DNA from: CAYWBI01 sp964456445
GTDB lineage: Bacteria > Calditrichota > Calditrichia > Calditrichales > J004
Reading direction: 5' to 3'
Length of the DNA: 36,754 nt
Assembly (NCBI GenBank): GCA_964456445.1
Contig: CAYWBI010000018.1
Location: forward strand, 1 to 36,754
Shown here: positions 32,930 through 36,754 of the stretch, one piece after another
Layout of the letters: each line of letters opens with the position of its first letter
Position numbering within the stretch: the first letter of the stretch is position 1
The notes under the pieces: model-generated
What the model was told of the DNA's origin: nothing
The model's database searches: none
What the model saw: the letters and a program-made list of their open reading frames with translations, nothing else
Program-made: the position numbers and the translations under genes

Positions 32930-35242
32930 ATGAGTAAAAACCTGGTAATTGTAGAATCCCCGGCAAAAGCTAAAACCATTAACAAATATTTAGGCGACGA
33001 TTTTGAAGTGATCGCCTCTTATGGGCATGTCCGCGATCTTGTGCCAAAGGAAGGCGCCGTAGATACGGATTCCTTTGAAATGAAGTATGAAAATGTTAAG
33101 CGAAATAAAAAATATATCGACGCCATATATCAATCGGCAAAGAATACGTCCGATGCCATTTATTTGGCCACTGACCCCGACCGTGAAGGCGAAGCCATTT
33201 CCTGGCATATTTATGAGTTGTTAAAAAAGAAAAAGCTTGTCAACTCAAAAAAGGTGTACCGTGTGGCTTTTAATGAAGTAACAAAAGATGCGGTTTCTTC
33301 GGCCATTGGCTCACCCGGCCAACTCTCCCAAAGCCTGATCGATGCCCAACAGGCGCGTCGGGCACTTGATTATTTGGTGGGGTTTAACCTTTCCCCCTTA
33401 TTGTGGAAAAAGATAAAACCAGGTTTGTCCGCCGGCCGGGTGCAAAGCCCTGCGCTGCGTATGATTGTGGAACGTGAAAAAGAAATTGAAGCCTTTAAGC
33501 CACAGGAGTTTTGGTCGATGGATGCGCTTTGTGTGACAAACAAGCAATCTTTTAAGGCTGGGCTTACCCACTTCAAGGGGGAAAAGGTCAAACAATTTTT
33601 TATTGAAAATAAAATACAATCCACTAAAATACGGGAAGTTTTACTACAAGCGGCAAACGGTAAACTGACTGCGAGCAAGGTTGAAACCAAAAAGCGCAAA
33701 CGCAATCCGCAACCGCCATTCACCACATCCACCCTCCAACAGGATGCTTCCCGTAAGTTGGGATTTTCTGCAAAAAAAACCATGATGATTGCCCAGCAGC
33801 TTTACGAAGGGATTGATATCGGCAAGGGGGAAGTTGGCCTGATCACATATATGCGTACAGACTCGGTTAATTTGGCCGCTGAGGCAATCAATCAAATCCG
33901 TACATTTATCTCGACAAATTTTGAGACGCCCGACTTACCTGCCAAGCCCAATTATTACCGTACAAAATCCAAAAATGCGCAGGAAGCCCATGAGGCCATC
34001 CGCCCAACATCAGCGGACCGTACGCCGGAAAAACTTATGTCAAGGCTTTCCAAAGACCAATTCCGATTGTATGAACTCATCTGGAAGCGGGCCATTGCCT
34101 GCCAGATGTCCCCGGCACAAATAAACACATTAAGCATCGATTTTAACATCGCAGGCGGGCACAACTTCCGGGCAACTGGTTCTACAATCGCCTATCCCGG
34201 ATATTTAAGGGTTTATCATATCGGGCGCGATGACAACCAGAGTGATGATACGGCGGAAAAACTTCTTCCTCTTTTAAAGGAAGGCGATATGGTTGATCTT
34301 GAAGATATACTCGCTGAACAACATTTTACAAAACCACCGGCACGCTTCAGCGAAGCCCTGCTGATTAAGACCCTGGAAGAGTATGGCATCGGCCGGCCCT
34401 CAACGTACGCCTCGATCATCAGCACCCTGCTCTCCAGAGAATATGTTACGATGGAACAAAAACGCTTTTTCCCAACGGACATCGGGCGCATTGTAAATAA
34501 ATTCTTAAACGAGTATTTTCCGCGTTATGTGGAGTACGCCTTTACCGCCCGTCTCGAGGACCGCCTGGATGATATCGCCCGCGGTGAGGCGGAATGGAAG
34601 CCGTTGATGAAGGAATTTTGGAAGGCCTTTAAAGCCAAGGTGGATGAAACCGAAAAAATCCCACGCAATAAAATAAATGAAGACCGTGTCCTTGGAACAG
34701 ACCCCAAGAGCGGCAGACCGCTTAGTGTGCGCATGGCCCGTTATGGCGCCGTTGCCCAAATCGGTAGCCGGGACGATGAAGAGAAGCCACAATTTGCAAG
34801 TTTACGGCCCGGCCAAAATCTTGAAACCATTACCCTGGAAGAAGCGCTGGAGCTTTTTAAACTCCCCCGCACCCTGGGAACATCGCCCGAAGGCGAGACT
34901 ATAACCGCAGCAATTGGCCGTTTTGGGCCTTATGTAAAAATTGGAAAAACATTTGTCTCGATAAAAGGGGAAGACCCGCACGCTATTACCCTGGAACGGG
35001 CGCTTGAGATAATAAAGGAACATGCCGAAAAAGAAAAAAATAAAATTATAAAAGAATTTAAAGACGAAAACATCCAGGTGCTAAACGGAAGGTACGGCCC
35101 GTATATCACCAATGGCGAAAAAAATGCACGTATCGCCAAAGGTACCGAACCCGCGGATTTAACTTTGGCCGAATGTCAGGAATTGCTGGATAAAGCACCG
35201 GCCAAGGGCAAGGCCCGCGCACGAAGAAAGAAAAAACAATAA
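32930..35242 (+). CDS. topA: DNA topoisomerase I
   Basis: TopA (type IA) relaxes negative supercoils. The Toprim domain starts KNLVIVESPAKAKTI, with the acidic motif TDPDREGEA (81-89). The catalytic Tyr307 is in GLITYMRTDS. The body fits the family through GIGRPSTYASIISTL. The C-terminus (about 585-770) has no four-cysteine zinc fingers. It carries repeated Toprim_C_rpt-like units of about 60 residues instead (ARYGAVAQIG, GRFGPYVKIG and GRYGPYITNG each mark one) and a basic tail KGKARARRKKKQ. The length is 770 residues. Confidence 0.97.
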   Translation: MSKNLVIVESPAKAKTINKYLGDDFEVIASYGHVRDLVPKEGAVDTDSFEMKYENVKRNKKYIDAIYQSAKNTSDAIYLATDPDREGEAISWHIYELLKKKKLVNSKKVYRVAFNEVTKDAVSSAIGSPGQLSQSLIDAQQARRALDYLVGFNLSPLLWKKIKPGLSAGRVQSPALRMIVEREKEIEAFKPQEFWSMDALCVTNKQSFKAGLTHFKGEKVKQFFIENKIQSTKIREVLLQAANGKLTASKVETKKRKRNPQPPFTTSTLQQDASRKLGFSAKKTMMIAQQLYEGIDIGKGEVGLITYMRTDSVNLAAEAINQIRTFISTNFETPDLPAKPNYYRTKSKNAQEAHEAIRPTSADRTPEKLMSRLSKDQFRLYELIWKRAIACQMSPAQINTLSIDFNIAGGHNFRATGSTIAYPGYLRVYHIGRDDNQSDDTAEKLLPLLKEGDMVDLEDILAEQHFTKPPARFSEALLIKTLEEYGIGRPSTYASIISTLLSREYVTMEQKRFFPTDIGRIVNKFLNEYFPRYVEYAFTARLEDRLDDIARGEAEWKPLMKEFWKAFKAKVDETEKIPRNKINEDRVLGTDPKSGRPLSVRMARYGAVAQIGSRDDEEKPQFASLRPGQNLETITLEEALELFKLPRTLGTSPEGETITAAIGRFGPYVKIGKTFVSIKGEDPHAITLERALEIIKEHAEKEKNKIIKEFKDENIQVLNGRYGPYITNGEKNARIAKGTEPADLTLAECQELLDKAPAKGKARARRKKKQ

Positions 35243-35340
35243 ACAGAAAACAATTTTAGTGGCTGACAATACGATATAAATAAATACAGGCATCCGGGTA
35301 AATATGTTGAAGTTAAGACATTTCTCTTAATTTTTTTAAA

Positions 35341-35859
35341 TTACCGTCCTAAATAAATCAATGATTTTACTGCTTCGTCAATGCGCCGGTTTATATCCAG
35401 GTTTACAATGGCCGTTTTATCTGTATTGAAATCACTTTCAATGGCATATACAAAACGTGGAACGATTACACAGCGGAAATCCAACATGAGGCTGTTGGCC
35501 AGTGGCATTAGGGCCATGTAACTGCGTTCCCCGCCAGCAGAGCACATCAGCGCAACAGGTTTATCATTCCAAGCGCTGCCGGTAAGTTCAATAACATTTT
35601 TTAATGCGGCGTTTCCATCAAAATTATATATCGGTGTTACCAATATTAATGCATCTGAGGATTCTATATGGTTTTTAAGTTTTTTAGCATCCGCTGCCCG
35701 ATAGGCCATAACACCGTCACATAGTGGCAGATTATATTCCGTCAGTTTTATAAGTTGTGTTCGATGGCCGGCTTCATCTAATATTTTTTTGGCGGACCGG
35801 GCCAGTAGATGGCTTTTGCTTTGGGGATTAAGACTGCTGCTAATAATACAAATATTCAT
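35341..35859 (-). CDS. NAD(P)H-dependent FMN reductase family protein
   Basis: This is a cytoplasmic flavodoxin-fold protein of 172 residues. The N-terminal loop ISSSLNPQSKSHLLA binds FMN phosphate, and TPIYNFDGNAALKNVIE with CSAGGERSYMA completes the flavin site. Members reduce FMN, quinones, azo dyes or chromate, and the physiological substrate here is unknown. It is convergent with topA and divergent from the SixA-like gene, with 33 bases between the start codons, so their promoters overlap. Confidence 0.9.
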   Translation of the reverse strand: MNICIISSSLNPQSKSHLLARSAKKILDEAGHRTQLIKLTEYNLPLCDGVMAYRAADAKKLKNHIESSDALILVTPIYNFDGNAALKNVIELTGSAWNDKPVALMCSAGGERSYMALMPLANSLMLDFRCVIVPRFVYAIESDFNTDKTAIVNLDINRRIDEAVKSLIYLGR

Positions 35860-35892
35860 AATAACCCTTTATTTTCCTGGGACAGACAATAT

Positions 35893-36372
35893 ATGAAAAC
35901 CCTTTATATTATGCGACACGCTAAGGCCGGACGTGGTGACGGAAGCCTAAGTGATTTTGACCGGCCATTAACGTCACGGGGTGCAAATGATGCGTCTCTA
36001 ATCGGTCTGCAGCTCAAACAAAAGAAAATGATTCCGCAGGTAATAATAGCCAGTGCCGCAACACGTACCTTAAGCACCGCACAAATCATTGCACCTTATG
36101 TGGCAAATGCCCCAATCCATCAAAGCAAATCGCTTTACCTTGCCAGCGGGCATACACTTCTAAAGCTTGTCAATACCTTACAGGATGAGTTTACCTCGGT
36201 AATGCTCATCGGACATAATCCCGGTATAAGCACAGTTATTGAAGATTTGTCCGGGCAACATTCTATAAACTTAGCGACCAGTGGCCTTATTGAGCTACAA
36301 TTTAAGGTTGAAGTCTGGCAGGAGATATTTCCGGGAAATGGTAAAATTAAATGCAGCCTGAGCCCAGGGTAA
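35893..36372 (+). CDS. sixA: SixA-like histidine phosphatase
   Basis: This 159-residue protein belongs to the histidine phosphatase (phosphoglycerate mutase-like) superfamily. The phospho-accepting histidine is in the N-terminal MRHAKAGRGDGSLSDFDRPL, and the second catalytic histidine is in MLIGHNPGIS. SixA dephosphorylates histidine phosphotransfer domains or the PTS protein NPr in E. coli. The target here is unknown. I choose ATG 35893, because an upstream in-frame start overlaps the divergent gene. HprK/PTS genes about 5 kb away make a PTS target conceivable only. Confidence 0.88.
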   Translation: MKTLYIMRHAKAGRGDGSLSDFDRPLTSRGANDASLIGLQLKQKKMIPQVIIASAATRTLSTAQIIAPYVANAPIHQSKSLYLASGHTLLKLVNTLQDEFTSVMLIGHNPGISTVIEDLSGQHSINLATSGLIELQFKVEVWQEIFPGNGKIKCSLSPG

Positions 36373-36415
36373 TACGGAACATTGAATCCGGCGGGAATGT
36401 TCTTGTTTGACGCAA

Positions 36416-36451
36416 AAGTATGCAGCTGGCATAATGCCCGCTTGCATACTT
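36416..36451 (-). terminator. Possible terminator hairpin after the small gene
   Basis: AAGTATGCA (36416-36424) and TGCATACTT (36443-36451) are perfect inverted repeats. A GGC/GCC stem lies inside the loop. On the minus strand a short T-run (TTTT) follows. It lies 19 bases beyond the stop of the small minus-strand gene, where a terminator is expected. Confidence 0.4.
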
Positions 36452-36469
36452 GAACTATAGCCGGCTGGT

Positions 36470-36625
36470 TTATGCGGCTAAAGCGGGTTGAACGCAAATA
36501 GGTTTTGTAACCGGTACCGTTTTCGGAGTCATTTTGCTCACCCTTTCGCGACCAAACCAGATGACCCGTGCATCGGCGTAGATAAACATCTTTGCCTTAA
36601 GTTTGATTTTAATTTTTACTTTCAT
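36470..36625 (-). CDS. Possible small basic protein
   Basis: An open frame of 51 residues runs from ATG 36625 to TAA 36470. It starts with alternating Lys and hydrophobic residues (MKVKIKIKLKAKMFIYADAR) and continues VIWFGRERVSKMT. A purine-rich GGGGGCAGAA lies before the ATG. A hairpin after the stop supports it. No family is recognised, and the function is unknown. It could be spurious. Confidence 0.4.
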   Translation of the reverse strand: MKVKIKIKLKAKMFIYADARVIWFGRERVSKMTPKTVPVTKPICVQPALAA

Positions 36626-36754
36626 TTTCTGCCCCCATATTTCCTACAGTATAAGCCTTGATCCGCTTTATTCCCTTGACAAGCGTTACATTTTTTTCTT
36701 GACGGCGATCACAAGTGTTATCGATTACATCTATTGCTAAGTTTAATGTTTTTG

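Noticed and set aside
36675..36724. Promoter for a gene beyond the right edge (TTGACA/TTGACG boxes)
   Set aside because: The boxes do not have a -10 at correct spacing: TTGACG to TATCGA is only 14 bases.

Overview
The window looks like chromosome from a Gram-negative bacterium of the FCB group. A Calditrichota- or Ignavibacteria-like lineage is my best guess, but this is inference from gene content only. The clues are a Sec/lipoprotein-type (clade II) nitrous oxide reductase cluster, an ECF sigma factor of the Sigma70_ECF (PF07638) type next to a Ser/Thr kinase with TPR repeats, HprK next to mannose-type PTS IIA/IIB proteins, a topoisomerase I without zinc fingers, and several lipoproteins. 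I see no rRNA, tRNA, IS element, prophage or CRISPR array.

Layout. 0.15-5.1 kb: a secreted helix-hairpin-helix/outer-membrane-like protein meets, stop codon to stop codon, a leftward operon yigZ-ABC ATPase-ABC permease. 5.3-6.7 kb: a PilZ protein and an alpha/beta hydrolase. 7.0-13.4 kb: rightward housekeeping genes tsaE-tsaB, accD, surE-guaA and glmS. 13.6-21.2 kb: the nitrous oxide respiration cluster, with a cytochrome c lipoprotein, a FAS1 lipoprotein, NosZ, a four-helix membrane protein, NosL, NosD, NosF, NosY and a DUF2721 membrane protein. 21.3 kb: a cold-shock protein. 21.9-23.6 kb: a cholesterol-dependent-cytolysin-like lipoprotein. 23.6-26.9 kb: a sigma factor and kinase/TPR pair reading leftward. 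27.1-29.0 kb: a PlsC-like acyltransferase and an MlaD-like protein. 29.3-32.5 kb: leftward xerC/D-hpf, then hprK-PTS IIA-PTS IIB. 32.9-36.4 kb: topA, a flavin reductase and a SixA-like phosphatase. Near the right edge there is a possible small gene.

How the genes work together. The nos genes form one respiratory module. An anchored cytochrome c would pass electrons to an apparently lipid-anchored NosZ, NosL and NosDFY would supply copper and sulfur for its cofactors, and the four-helix protein and FAS1 protein are accessory. Three hairpins of intrinsic-terminator type lie inside this cluster, after cytochrome c, after nosZ and after nosL, which suggests graded expression. HprK with PTS IIA/IIB suggests a regulatory PTS, because no IIC/IID permease genes lie beside them.

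The most striking gene is at 21943-23559. It carries the pore-forming core of the thiol-activated cytolysins almost from end to end, but begins with a lipoprotein signal and lacks the canonical membrane-binding domain 4, with an unrelated-looking C-terminal domain of about 140 residues in its place. This is the best candidate here for an under-described system.
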